A DNA stretch of 40,077 nt from JBBQUP01 sp038212305. GTDB taxonomy: Bacteria > Bacteroidota > Bacteroidia > Bacteroidales > Marinilabiliaceae. The stretch's first letter is position 1; the number at the start of each line of letters is the position of its first letter. Under the pieces are notes generated by a model. The model had not been told where the DNA came from and did no database searches. It was given only the letters and a program-made list of their open reading frames with translations. Location of the stretch: NCBI GenBank assembly GCA_038212305.1, contig JBBQUP010000019.1, positions 1 through 40,077 of the forward strand, in the 5' to 3' direction. Below, piece by piece: positions 27,128 through 35,892 of the stretch. A program made the translations under genes and the position numbers.

Positions 27128-27209
27128 ACACTATTCATTAATACAAACATACAAACCTTATAAATTCTTAATTTTTTATCGATAGGGAACATTTAGTCAG
27201 CTATTTGAT

Positions 27210-27217
27210 TATTTTTG
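27210..27217 (+). promoter_or_regulatory. -7 promoter box of the lptD-like gene
   Basis: TATTTTTG is an exact TAnnTTTG match 45 bases before the ATG at 27262. No convincing -33 element stands at the usual distance. Confidence 0.55.
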
Positions 27218-27261
27218 CCTTTACTTAGGTAATTAATCTTATCAAAATCAACTCAAAGTTC

Positions 27262-29943
27262 ATGCCCAGGTTAAAGCTATTTTTAACATTCATATACAGT
27301 TGCCTTTGCTTTGTACTTCAATCTCAAACAATTGAGCAAGATACACTCATTCAAAAACCAGATACTACAAATACCAAACCATCCCAAACATTTATAACTG
27401 CTGAAGTCAAATACGACGCTAGAGATTCAATCATCTTTGCATTAGATGGTCAAAAAGTTTTCCTTTATGGAGATGCTGTTGTTGAGTATACCGACATAAA
27501 TTTATCGGCTTATTTCATTGAGTTAGATTTAGCTAAAAATGAGGCATATGCATGTGGAACGGTGGATAGTTTAAATAATGAAATTGGCCTTCCATTGTTT
27601 AAAGACAAAAGTGGTGAGTTTACCATGCGCACCATGCATTACAATTTCAAGACAAAAAAGGCAGTTATTGAACATGTTGTAACAGAGCAAGGAGAAGGAT
27701 ATGTTGTATCGGATATGGCCAAGAAGTCTTCGAAAAATGAGTTTTGTCTTAAAGATGGGAAATACACCACTTGCGACAACAAAGAGCATCCTCACTTTTA
27801 TATCAATTTAACGAAAGCAAAAGTTATTCCTGGGAAAAAAATCATAACTGGACCGGCCTACTTAGTTATCGAAGACGTTCCATTTTATTTTATTGGACTT
27901 CCTTTTGGGTTTTTTCCAACTACAAGCAGTTATAGCTCGGGGTTTTTAATGCCATCGTACGGAGAGGAAAGTAGTAGAGGTTTCTTTTTAAGAGATGGAG
28001 GATATTACTGGGCTGCAAGCGATTATTTTGACTTTAGAGTTACAGGCGATATTTTCACCAATGGATCATGGGGACTTCGTTCAGCCTCCACGTTTAAAAA
28101 GCGATATAAATACAGTGGGGACTTTAATCTTCAATACATTACAAACTTTAATAGCGAAAAAGACTTACCTGATTTTTCAAAATCGAAAGATTTTAGTATT
28201 TCCTATAATCACAGGCAAGATTCAAAAGCAAATCCATATCAAAACTTCTCAGCAAGTGTTAACTTTTCAACAAGTTCATTTGATCGAAATAATGTAGGGA
28301 GTATAATTCGACCAATGGATTTGGCTCAAAATACTAAACGGTCGAGTATTTCGTACTCAAGAAACTGGCCAAGTACTCCTTTTAATATGTCGTCGAACTT
28401 TTTAATATCTCAGCAAACGCGCGATAGTACAATTAGTGTAACGCTTCCGGACTTAACATTAACGATGAATCGTATCTATCCTTTTAAAAGCAAAGACAAA
28501 ATAGGCAGTAAGGATAGGTGGTACGAATTAATAAGCTTTAGTTACAGCGGAAATGCCCAAAATAGCATTACAACAAAAGAAAACAAACTATTAGATTCTA
28601 ATTTAGGCCGGGATTGGAAGAATGGAATAAAACACTCTATCCCTGTTTCAATGAACTTAAAATTTTTCAAGTATTTCACTGCTTCACCGTCAGTTAATTA
28701 TAACGAACGTTGGTATTTCAAATCGATTTACAAAAAATATTCACCCGACAATAAACCGGCTGTAACTTCAGCTGATTTTGTAAATTCCGATACAACATCG
28801 GGGTTTTATCGGTTATACGATTACAATTACAGTGTAGGAACATCAACCAAATTATATGCTTTTTTCACCCCCAGCCGAAAGCTATTTGGTGATAAAATAA
28901 ATACTATTCGTTACGTCTTAACACCAAACGTTGGATTGTCGTATCAGCCCGACTTTGGCGATCCTAAATTTGGCTATTACGATTATGCAGAATACACAGA
29001 TCCTACTACGAACCAACACGCGCAATACGAATATTCGAGGTACGATGGTTCAATTTATGGAATTCCTTCGAAAGGGCGCAGTGGATCAATGAATATTGGT
29101 CTTGGCAATTCGCTTGAAATGAAAGTCAAAAACTCGAAAGACAGTACCGGCTTTTCTAAGATTAAGTTATTAGAATCGTTATCAATCAACTCGAGTTACA
29201 ATTTCTTAGCCGATTCGTTAAAATGGTCGATGGTTTCGATGAATGCAAGAACGAAAATTTTTAAAACAGATTTTAATGTAGCTGCATCTTTTGACCCGTA
29301 TGCTATTGATACAACAGCAACAGGCATTCCTATTAGAGTTAACCGTTTTCACTATACCGAGACCGGAAAATTATTAAGGCTTGAGTCGACCAACACCAGT
29401 TTTAATTATTCCATTGGCAGTGATACTTTTAAAAAGAAAAAAGATGCTAAAGCACTCAAGGATCAAGAATCGCCAATTGATGATATAAATGCAAATGCTG
29501 ATCCTTATGGAGAATTGAATTCTCCAATAACAAATGAAGCAAAAAGTTTAGAATTAGGTGAGGATGGGTATGCAAAATTTGATATTCCATGGAATCTATC
29601 ATTTGGATTAAACTTACGATTATCGAGAGGTAATCAATTCAATAAAGAAAAATTGAGTTACAACAAAGAGATTAATGCAGATGTTTCAGTAAACGGTACA
29701 ATAAGCCCTACTCCCAAGTGGGCAATATCATTTTCATCGGGATATAATTTACGTACAAAAGAATTGGCTCATACCAACATTAACATTCGCAGAGATTTGC
29801 ATTGCTGGTCGATGAGTTTTAATTTAGTACCTATTGGTCTCTATAAATCTTACTTTTTTACCATTTCAGCCAATTCATCGATGCTGAAAGATTTAAAATA
29901 CGACAAGCGAAATTCGCCACGCGATAATGGTTATTTTTACTAA
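27262..29943 (+). CDS. LptD-like outer-membrane protein (LPS assembly / OstA family)
   Basis: An 893-residue outer-membrane protein of the putative LPS-assembly LptD family of Bacteroidota. A signal peptide (about residues 1-22, LTFIYSCLCFVLQSQ) is followed by an OstA/LptA-like beta-jellyroll (about 45-190, with ALDGQKVFLYGDAVVEY and the CKTC-type region KDGKYTTCDNKEHPHFY) and a large beta barrel rich in Tyr, Ser and Phe (from about residue 215). Such proteins receive lipopolysaccharide from the LptA bridge and insert it in the outer leaflet. It diverges from the amidase gene and is followed after 21 bases by ridA, an arrangement seen widely in the phylum. Confidence 0.88.
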   Translation: MPRLKLFLTFIYSCLCFVLQSQTIEQDTLIQKPDTTNTKPSQTFITAEVKYDARDSIIFALDGQKVFLYGDAVVEYTDINLSAYFIELDLAKNEAYACGTVDSLNNEIGLPLFKDKSGEFTMRTMHYNFKTKKAVIEHVVTEQGEGYVVSDMAKKSSKNEFCLKDGKYTTCDNKEHPHFYINLTKAKVIPGKKIITGPAYLVIEDVPFYFIGLPFGFFPTTSSYSSGFLMPSYGEESSRGFFLRDGGYYWAASDYFDFRVTGDIFTNGSWGLRSASTFKKRYKYSGDFNLQYITNFNSEKDLPDFSKSKDFSISYNHRQDSKANPYQNFSASVNFSTSSFDRNNVGSIIRPMDLAQNTKRSSISYSRNWPSTPFNMSSNFLISQQTRDSTISVTLPDLTLTMNRIYPFKSKDKIGSKDRWYELISFSYSGNAQNSITTKENKLLDSNLGRDWKNGIKHSIPVSMNLKFFKYFTASPSVNYNERWYFKSIYKKYSPDNKPAVTSADFVNSDTTSGFYRLYDYNYSVGTSTKLYAFFTPSRKLFGDKINTIRYVLTPNVGLSYQPDFGDPKFGYYDYAEYTDPTTNQHAQYEYSRYDGSIYGIPSKGRSGSMNIGLGNSLEMKVKNSKDSTGFSKIKLLESLSINSSYNFLADSLKWSMVSMNARTKIFKTDFNVAASFDPYAIDTTATGIPIRVNRFHYTETGKLLRLESTNTSFNYSIGSDTFKKKKDAKALKDQESPIDDINANADPYGELNSPITNEAKSLELGEDGYAKFDIPWNLSFGLNLRLSRGNQFNKEKLSYNKEINADVSVNGTISPTPKWAISFSSGYNLRTKELAHTNINIRRDLHCWSMSFNLVPIGLYKSYFFTISANSSMLKDLKYDKRNSPRDNGYFY

Positions 29944-29964
29944 CTTTTGTAAAACATCATAATT

Positions 29965-30342
29965 ATGAAACGAATTATTAATACATCAATGGCTCCAGCA
30001 GCTATTGGACCCTACAGTCAAGCTGTTGAGGCAAATGGCATGTTATACATTTCGGGTCAAATACCAATTAATCCCCAGAGTGGTAAAGTTGTTGAAGGTG
30101 GAATTGTAGAGCAAACCCAGCAAGTAATGGAAAACATAGGTGCGATTCTAAAAGAAGCCGGTTATCAATTTGCAGATGTAATGAAAAGCACTTGTTTATT
30201 ATCCGATATGACAAACTTCAAATCGATGAACGAAGCTTACAGTCGCTACTACACCGAAAACCCACCTGCAAGAGCAGCCTTTGCCGTTAAAGAACTCCCA
30301 CTAGGTGTATTAATAGAAATTGAAACCATTGCCATGAAATAG
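29965..30342 (+). CDS. ridA: RidA family reactive intermediate deaminase
   Basis: A 125-residue YjgF/YER057c/UK114 protein that hydrolyses enamine/imine intermediates such as 2-aminoacrylate released by PLP enzymes. Signature features are INTSMAPAAIGPYSQAVE at the N-terminus, YISGQIPINP, and the C-terminal PARAAFAVKELPLG with the substrate-binding Arg103, followed by IEIE. Complete and normal in length. Lies 21 bases downstream of the lptD-like gene, probably in one transcript, and is closed by the terminator at 30364-30397. Confidence 0.95.
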   Translation: MKRIINTSMAPAAIGPYSQAVEANGMLYISGQIPINPQSGKVVEGGIVEQTQQVMENIGAILKEAGYQFADVMKSTCLLSDMTNFKSMNEAYSRYYTENPPARAAFAVKELPLGVLIEIETIAMK

Positions 30343-30363
30343 GTTCGAATGAATTATAATTAC

Positions 30364-30397
30364 AATAAAAAAGCCACCCTGAGGTGGCTTTTTTATT
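30364..30397. terminator. Bidirectional rho-independent terminator
   Basis: A perfect 15-base-pair stem (30364-30378 with 30383-30397) with a CTGA loop and A/T tracts at the outer ends. It ends ridA from the left and the rpsF-rpsR-rplI operon from the right. Confidence 0.95.
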
Positions 30398-30436
30398 GTT
30401 TGATTGAAAAACGTAATCCTAAATTACTATTAAAAA

Positions 30437-30883
30437 TTATTCAGCTACTACTGTAAATGAGATCTCAACTTTCACTTCGCGGTGCAATTTAACAGTAGCG
30501 GTATAAGAACCAATTACTTTCACTGCATCTTCTTTGATTGAGATGTTTTTTCTTTCAATTGCGAATCCTTCTTTCTCAAGAGCTTCAGCAATTTGAATGG
30601 TATTTACAGAACCAAAAATTTTACCGCTTGTACTGGTTTTGGCACCAATGGTAATTGACTTACCTTCTAATGTTTTAGCCAATTCAAGAGCATCGTTTTT
30701 AATTTTCGCCTCTTTATGAGCCCTTTGACGGGTATTTTCAGCATGAACTTTTAATGCCGAAGAAGTTGCCAATACAGCTGCTCCTTGCGGTATTAAGAAA
30801 TTCCGACCATATCCTGGCTTAACATCAACGATGTCGTTTTTCTGCCCCAGATTGGTTACATCTTCTTTTAATATAACTTGCAT
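30437..30883 (-). CDS. rplI: 50S ribosomal protein L9
   Basis: Ribosomal protein bL9, 148 residues. The N-terminal rRNA-binding domain has MQVILKEDVTNLGQKND and the GYGRNFLIPQGAA signature; a long linker helix (NTRQRAHKEAKIKNDA) leads to the C-terminal domain with FGSVNTIQIAEAL. Last gene of the rpsF-rpsR-rplI operon. Unusually for this genome it has a strong Shine-Dalgarno sequence: AGGAGG on the minus strand at 30896-30891, seven bases before the ATG. Confidence 0.98.
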   Translation of the reverse strand: MQVILKEDVTNLGQKNDIVDVKPGYGRNFLIPQGAAVLATSSALKVHAENTRQRAHKEAKIKNDALELAKTLEGKSITIGAKTSTSGKIFGSVNTIQIAEALEKEGFAIERKNISIKEDAVKVIGSYTATVKLHREVKVEISFTVVAE

Positions 30884-30889
30884 GTTAAT

Positions 30890-30896
30890 CCCTCCT
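30890..30896 (-). promoter_or_regulatory. Strong Shine-Dalgarno of rplI
   Basis: The minus strand reads AGGAGGG with a seven-base spacer to the ATG at 30883. Most other starts in the window have no such element. Confidence 0.8.
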
Positions 30897-30902
30897 AAAT
30901 TA

Positions 30903-31172
30903 TTATTTCATTAAATCGGTAACATAAGGCAACAATGCCAAATGACGTGAGCGTTTAATCGCTTGCGATACTTTACGCTGAAACTTTAATGAAGTACCAG
31001 TTAGTCGACGAGGTAAAATTTTACCTTGCTCGTTTAAGAATTTTTTTAAAAAGTCAGGATCTTTATAATCAACATATTTGATTCCATTCTTTTTAAAACG
31101 GCAATACTTTTTCTTTTTAATATCAACCGATGGAGGGGTTAGATATCTGATTTCGCTTTGATTTTGAGCCAT
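30903..31172 (-). CDS. rpsR: 30S ribosomal protein S18
   Basis: Ribosomal protein bS18, 89 residues, which pairs with bS6 on the small-subunit platform. Family features: KKKYCRFKKNGIKYVDYKD, LPRRLTGTSLKFQRKVSQAIKRSRHLALLPY. Its start lies 3 bases after the rpsF stop. A Shine-Dalgarno sequence AAGGAGA (31187-31181 on the minus strand) overlaps the last codons of rpsF and is eight bases before the ATG. Confidence 0.98.
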   Translation of the reverse strand: MAQNQSEIRYLTPPSVDIKKKKYCRFKKNGIKYVDYKDPDFLKKFLNEQGKILPRRLTGTSLKFQRKVSQAIKRSRHLALLPYVTDLMK

Positions 31173-31175
31173 GGT

Positions 31176-31526
31176 TTAGTTCTCCTTTTTCTCTTTTTTG
31201 TTAGCACCTCTTCTTTTCTCACTGTACTGCATAGCGTACTTGTCCAATTTAAAGGTCAAGAACCGGATGATTCTTTCATCACGTCGGAAATTAACTTCCA
31301 GCTTTTCGATAAAAGTTGGCTCTGCTGAAAACTCGCATAACTGATAAAACCCTGTAGATTTTTTCTGGATAGGGTATGCCAGTTTGCGAAGGCCCCAATT
31401 CTCTTCATTGATGATGGATCCTCCGTTTTCAGTGATTAAGCCCTTAAATTTCTCTACCGCTTCCTTCATCTGTTGGTCAGACAAAACGGGAGTTAAAATG
31501 AAAACGGTTTCATAATGGTTTAACAT
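31176..31526 (-). CDS. rpsF: 30S ribosomal protein S6
   Basis: Ribosomal protein bS6, 116 residues, first gene of the operon. Recognised by MLNHYETVFILTPVLSDQQ, ENWGLRKLAYPIQKKSTGFY and EKLEVNFRRDERIIRFLTFKL; the tail is very basic (EKRRGANKKEKKEN). No single-strand-binding-protein gene lies in the operon, unlike in many other phyla. Transcribed from the promoter at 31559-31589. Confidence 0.98.
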   Translation of the reverse strand: MLNHYETVFILTPVLSDQQMKEAVEKFKGLITENGGSIINEENWGLRKLAYPIQKKSTGFYQLCEFSAEPTFIEKLEVNFRRDERIIRFLTFKLDKYAMQYSEKRRGANKKEKKEN

Positions 31527-31558
31527 ATCACTAAAATTAATTTGTTATTAATGCGCCG

Positions 31559-31589
31559 CAAAAGTAAGAATTTATAATTTGAAATCAAA
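31559..31589 (-). promoter_or_regulatory. Promoter of the rpsF operon
   Basis: On the minus strand, TTTG (31589-31586) and TACTTTTG (31566-31559) are separated by 19 bases, a near-perfect Bacteroidota promoter. Transcription would start near 31552, about 26 bases before the rpsF ATG. Confidence 0.85.
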
Positions 31590-31670
31590 CAGCTTTTTGC
31601 AACTGTATCTTATTATTCAAAAGAAATAGGCAAGCAAAAGGGTTTTACATCAACTATTTTTCAGTTTCCA

Positions 31671-31717
31671 ACAAAAAAGCATCTAATCACATTCAATATT
31701 TTTGTAATTAGATGCTT
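31671..31717 (-). terminator. Terminator of the outer-membrane barrel gene
   Basis: AAGCATCTAAT (31677-31687) and ATTAGATGCTT (31707-31717) are inverted repeats, extended to about 14 pairs with one G-U, followed on the minus strand by T6. It ends the transcript of the gene at 31750-32358. Confidence 0.85.
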
Positions 31718-31749
31718 AAATTTAAAAAGTATCGAATGCTAGATGTGTA

Positions 31750-32358
31750 CTAGAATTTATACACAAACTTAAATTCAGGATTCAATAAATATCTTTGAAT
31801 TGACATGCCATCATTTAAAACAAAACTGAAACCGCTATTTTTGTAATCTCCAGAGTTTGAATAGTATGATAGAATTGATGGCATTTTTAATTCGAGTGCA
31901 AATCGATCATTTAAATCATATGAAACACTTGGTGATACATTTAAACCTATTGATTTGTATTCTACGTTAGTTGTTACAGTACCCCCACCTACAGTGGTTT
32001 TAGTCTCAACCTTATTGGTTTGATAAGGTAACTCTGCTTGTGCAAAAAAAGTAAACTTACCTGTTTGAGCCACATAGTACCTTGCAAAGGGTATTATCCC
32101 GAATTTACTTGTATTCGTTTCACTAATAGTATTAGGAGTATCATTAGTAGTTCCAAAATATAAACCACCGCCAATCGCCCATTTATCATTTAAAACAAAA
32201 CCTATTTCAGGCGAAAAACCAAATGACGATGTGGTTTTATCTCCACCATCATCGGTTGATGAATACGAAAAGCCGCCACCAATCCACTTACTTTGCTGAG
32301 CATAAGCCCCTAATGCAAAAACACAAACACCAAAAACAAATAAAATAATTTTTTTCAT
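31750..32358 (-). CDS. Outer-membrane beta-barrel protein (OmpA/porin-like small barrel)
   Basis: A 202-residue exported protein: signal peptide (about residues 1-20, ending GAYAQ) and then eight or so amphipathic strands separated by short turns (WIGGGFSYSS, FGFSPEIGFVLNDKWAIGGGLYFG, FFAQAELPYQ), ending in the C-terminal aromatic FKFVYKF typical of outer-membrane insertion. It resembles the small outer-membrane barrels annotated in Bacteroidota without known function. A single gene with its own promoter and terminator. Confidence 0.85.
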   Translation of the reverse strand: MKKIILFVFGVCVFALGAYAQQSKWIGGGFSYSSTDDGGDKTTSSFGFSPEIGFVLNDKWAIGGGLYFGTTNDTPNTISETNTSKFGIIPFARYYVAQTGKFTFFAQAELPYQTNKVETKTTVGGGTVTTNVEYKSIGLNVSPSVSYDLNDRFALELKMPSILSYYSNSGDYKNSGFSFVLNDGMSIQRYLLNPEFKFVYKF

Positions 32359-32389
32359 GCTAGTAATAATTTTTAAGTTTAAATTAAAC

Positions 32390-32419
32390 CAAAAGTAAAT
32401 GATTTGAATGAGCCAACAA
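32390..32419 (-). promoter_or_regulatory. Promoter of the outer-membrane barrel gene
   Basis: On the minus strand, TACTTTTG (32397-32390) is an exact -7 match, with TTG (32419-32417) 19 bases upstream. The expected start near 32383 gives a leader of about 25 bases. Confidence 0.7.
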
Positions 32420-32436
32420 CATTATCCAAAAAAAAA

Positions 32437-33426
32437 TCACTTATGATCGCTGAAATATTTCATAAACTGGATTCGTTCAAATACCTCAGGGTTTTCAGCT
32501 ATTGATTGAGATAGATTACTTCTGAAATCGGATATACTCTCATAGCTTTTTCGATTCATCCATTGACTTATCTCCTCATTCATATCCTGTATTACCTGAG
32601 CTCCATTTTGATAAATCTCACTCACTACCTGCACTGCGTTTGCTCCAGCTAGTAGCATTTTTATAATTTCCTGATAGCGATGAACTCCGGTTGAGGCAAT
32701 TAACTCGCACTCAGCCTTTCCACTCAAAATCGAAATCCACCTCAAGGTTGTTGTGTAATCGTGCTGCGAAGAATAAATGTTTCCAACTGTGATAGCCTCT
32801 TGCTCGATGTCGATATCGACAGGATAAAATCGATTAAAAAGCACGATTCCTTTTATTCCTGTTCTAGATAATCGGAAAATAAATGCTCCCAAATTTGTGA
32901 AATGAGCAGATATTTTCACAGATATTGGAATGGATAATCGTTCCACTAACTTCTGAATAATATCAATATACATTTGCTCAATTTCGCTCGATTCATGAGC
33001 CATATCAAACGGCAGTTTGTAAAGATTAAGCTCAATTGCGGAGGCTCCTGCTTCTTGCAATTTCAGAGCATAATCAACCCATTTATTATTCCCCATACAA
33101 TTAATGCTTGCTATTAGGGGAATTTGAGTTTGCTTATGAGCCGACCTAATTAACTCGTTTATATTATCCAGAACACCTTTTTTTATTTCATAATCGTAAT
33201 AATCGAAAAACTCCAAATTATTTTGAAATTGACCAATTTCGGAGGTTGCATTTTTCTCATAATCCATCAAAATCTCCTCTTCGAAAATAGATTTCAATAC
33301 GATGGCACCAGCTCCTGAATTGGCTAATTCAACTATTTTATCAACTGACGATGAAAGTCCGCTACTCCCAATAACTATAGGTGACGAGATGGGTATTCCT
33401 AGATAGGTAGAATTTATATTTGCCAT
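32437..33426 (-). CDS. Dihydroorotate dehydrogenase-like FMN-barrel protein
   Basis: A 329-residue TIM-barrel protein of the class-1 dihydroorotate dehydrogenase/PreA superfamily (YLGIPISSPIVIGSSGL at the N-terminus, GAGAIVLKSIFEEEI, IPLIASINCMG, IASTGVHRYQEIIKMLLAGANAVQVV at the phosphate-binding end). The loop that carries the catalytic CPN motif in true enzymes reads ELNLYKLPFDM here, so orotate synthesis is unlikely. It is the third gene of an operon with the two Nfn-type subunits, 3 bases after the large subunit gene, which suggests a flavoprotein that exchanges electrons with that complex. Its substrate is unknown. Confidence 0.85.
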   Translation of the reverse strand: MANINSTYLGIPISSPIVIGSSGLSSSVDKIVELANSGAGAIVLKSIFEEEILMDYEKNATSEIGQFQNNLEFFDYYDYEIKKGVLDNINELIRSAHKQTQIPLIASINCMGNNKWVDYALKLQEAGASAIELNLYKLPFDMAHESSEIEQMYIDIIQKLVERLSIPISVKISAHFTNLGAFIFRLSRTGIKGIVLFNRFYPVDIDIEQEAITVGNIYSSQHDYTTTLRWISILSGKAECELIASTGVHRYQEIIKMLLAGANAVQVVSEIYQNGAQVIQDMNEEISQWMNRKSYESISDFRSNLSQSIAENPEVFERIQFMKYFSDHK

Positions 33427-33429
33427 AAC

Positions 33430-34920
33430 TTACTTCGTTTTAATATTTTGAATATAGTTATTCATTGACGCTGCCGCTTTGCGACCATCACCCATAGCTA
33501 AAATCACAGTAGCTCCTCCTCTAAGAATATCTCCACCAGCAAAAATATCAGGTATTGATGATTGTAACGTTTCTTCGTTCACTTCAATGGTTTTCCAACG
33601 TGTCATTTTTAAATTGGGCAGAGAATTGGGAATTATCGGATTTGGAGATACGCCAACACTTACGATAACGGTATCTACATCAATTAAATATTCCGAACCT
33701 TCGATTTCAACCGGACGGCGCCGACCACTGGCATCGGGTTCGCCCAGACCCATTTTTTGAACACGCATTTGTTTCAAACAGCCTTTTTCATCAGAGAAAT
33801 ACTCAATGGGGTTGGTCAGTGTTAAAAACTCAATCCCTTCTTCCTGTGCGTGATGAATCTCTTCGATTCGTGCTGGCATTTCATCCATTGATCGACGATA
33901 AACAATCATCGCTCGTTTTGCTCCCAAACGTTTGGCTGTTCGAACTGAATCCATGGCTGTATTACCACCTCCAATAACTGCGACATTTAATCCGCATATA
34001 ACAGGAGTATCGGTATATGGACTAGCAGCATTCATTAAATTAACGCGAGTTAAATATTCATTTGAGCTCAAAATTCCAATGTAATTTTCACCAGGAATCT
34101 CCATGAATCGAGGTAATCCGGCGCCACTACCAGCAAAAAATGCAACATAACCTTCTTCACGCAAATCATTGATAGTTGCCGTTTTACCGACAATAAAATT
34201 AGTTTCGAACTGAACACCCATTTGTTTGAGCACGTCAATTTCTACATCCACAATTTTATTTGGTAAACGAAATTCGGGAATGCCATACTTTAATACACCA
34301 CCAATCTCATGTAACGCTTCAAAAACAGTGACACTGTATCCAAGTTTTGCCAATTCACCTGCACACGTTAAACTGGCGGGACCTGAACCAATGCAGGCTA
34401 CTTTTATCCCATTTGCAGTAGCAGTTGCTGGCACACTGATTTGGTTCGATTCGCGCTCATAATCAGCTGCAAATCGCTCAAGAAATCCAATAGCAACAGG
34501 TTCAGTCTTCATTTTAATTGTATAAAAACAATTGGCTTCACACTGTTTTTCCTGTGGACAAACACGTCCACAAACAGCAGGAAGTGAACTTGTTAGCTTA
34601 AGCGTCTTTGCTGCTTCTAAAAAATCTTTGCGTTCAATATTTTTAATGAATGCGGGAATATCAATTTCTACGGGACAACCAGAAATGCATGTTGGATTAG
34701 CACAATCGAGGCATCGTTGAGCTTCGTTAACAGCCTGTTCAGCTGTTAAGCCCGAATTGACTTCAACATACGATTGAACGCGCTTTTCAGCATCAACTTC
34801 ATTCATGCGAACGCGTTGCAATTTAAGGCGATCCTTATTTTTAATTATATTTCTCAGTTCAACCCGCCAGTCTTGGCTCCGATCGTTCTTTAAACTATCT
34901 TGATTAAATGTCATATTCAA
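33430..34920 (-). CDS. NADPH-dependent oxidoreductase, NfnB/GltD-like large subunit
   Basis: A 496-residue flavoprotein like the small subunit of glutamate synthase and the NfnB (SudA) subunit of NADH-dependent ferredoxin:NADP oxidoreductase. The N-terminal Fe-S domain has Cys70, 73, 78, 82 and Cys117, 121, 127, 131. The FAD fold starts near residue 168 (ACIGSGPASLTCAGELA) and the NADPH fold near 310 (AVIGGGNTAMDSVRTAKRLG), with the C-terminal GGDILRGGATVILAMGDGRKAA. No glutamate synthase large subunit is present; the gene is followed and preceded by Nfn-type partners, so an electron-bifurcating Nfn role is favoured. Confidence 0.9.
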   Translation of the reverse strand: MNMTFNQDSLKNDRSQDWRVELRNIIKNKDRLKLQRVRMNEVDAEKRVQSYVEVNSGLTAEQAVNEAQRCLDCANPTCISGCPVEIDIPAFIKNIERKDFLEAAKTLKLTSSLPAVCGRVCPQEKQCEANCFYTIKMKTEPVAIGFLERFAADYERESNQISVPATATANGIKVACIGSGPASLTCAGELAKLGYSVTVFEALHEIGGVLKYGIPEFRLPNKIVDVEIDVLKQMGVQFETNFIVGKTATINDLREEGYVAFFAGSGAGLPRFMEIPGENYIGILSSNEYLTRVNLMNAASPYTDTPVICGLNVAVIGGGNTAMDSVRTAKRLGAKRAMIVYRRSMDEMPARIEEIHHAQEEGIEFLTLTNPIEYFSDEKGCLKQMRVQKMGLGEPDASGRRRPVEIEGSEYLIDVDTVIVSVGVSPNPIIPNSLPNLKMTRWKTIEVNEETLQSSIPDIFAGGDILRGGATVILAMGDGRKAAASMNNYIQNIKTK

Positions 34921-34925
34921 TTAAA

Positions 34926-35750
34926 TCAATGTTTGGACAAATAATTATCATCAGCTTTTTTCTCTAATTCGCGATAACCGCTTAGTCGGAGTAGCATCTC
35001 ATCGAAATCGACTTCATGGGCATTAAACTCAGGCCCATCGATACAAACAAACTTTGTTTTGCCACCAACAGTAACCCTACATGCTCCGCACATTCCAGTT
35101 CCATCGACCATAATGGTATTTAAACTTGCAATAGTTGGGATATTGTATTTTTTAGTAACTCGTGATGCAAATTTCATCATCACAGCTGGACCAATAGTAA
35201 TGGCCATATCTATTTTCTCTTTCGCTACAACAGATTCGATTCCATCGGTAACTAATCCTTTAGTACCATAACTTCCATCGTCAGTCATGATAATTACCTC
35301 ATCTGAAAATTCACGTATTTGAGGCTCCAAAATAATCAGGTCTTTGTTACGAGCAGCTAGTATTGTTACCACGCGATTACCTGCTTTTTTATAGGCTTCA
35401 ACAATTGGTAACAAAGGTGCAACCCCCACTCCACCGCCACACGCTAGTACTGTTCCTACTTTTTCGATATGTGTAGCTTCGCCGAGAGGCCCAACCAAAT
35501 CGGTAACATAATCACCAACATTTAAACTTGTGATTTTACGCGACGAAACGCCCACTTTTTGAATAACCAAATCAATGGTTCCCTTTACAGGATCGGATCC
35601 AGCAATGGTCAGAGGTATTCGTTCTCCGTCGGCACCATTGCGAACCATTACAAAATGACCAGCTTTACGCGCTTTAGCAATGCGAGGAGCATCAATCACC
35701 AGCTTTATGACATTCTCGGAGAAAATCTCCTTCTTAACAATTTTGTTCAT
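34926..35750 (-). CDS. NfnA/PyrK-like FAD and [2Fe-2S] subunit
   Basis: A 274-residue ferredoxin-NADP reductase-like subunit. Residues about 1-95 form the FAD barrel (ERIPLTIAGSD), about 98-205 the NAD-binding domain (LACGGGVGVAPLLPIVEAY), and the C-terminal region a [2Fe-2S] site with Asp216, Cys221, Cys224 and Cys236 (DGTGMCGACR). The aspartate in this position is known as a cluster ligand in NfnA-type subunits. First gene of the operon, 5 bases before the large-subunit gene. With it, the protein should couple NADH, ferredoxin and NADPH. Confidence 0.9.
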   Translation of the reverse strand: MNKIVKKEIFSENVIKLVIDAPRIAKARKAGHFVMVRNGADGERIPLTIAGSDPVKGTIDLVIQKVGVSSRKITSLNVGDYVTDLVGPLGEATHIEKVGTVLACGGGVGVAPLLPIVEAYKKAGNRVVTILAARNKDLIILEPQIREFSDEVIIMTDDGSYGTKGLVTDGIESVVAKEKIDMAITIGPAVMMKFASRVTKKYNIPTIASLNTIMVDGTGMCGACRVTVGGKTKFVCIDGPEFNAHEVDFDEMLLRLSGYRELEKKADDNYLSKH

Positions 35751-35821
35751 TCAAACTAAATATTTCACCTAGGTTTGATAACTATAGTCGCCATTAATTG
35801 GCTTTGATTAAAAAACGGATT

Positions 35822-35829
35822 CAAATTTA
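35822..35829 (-). promoter_or_regulatory. Possible -7 box of the Nfn operon
   Basis: The minus strand reads TAAATTTG, an exact TAnnTTTG match about 70 bases upstream of the first gene. No -33 element was found at the usual distance. Confidence 0.4.
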
Positions 35830-35892
35830 TGAAAAAGTGATTGCTTATTAGGTAATGCATACTAGACAAGCCTTATTTGTAATCAATCCAAA

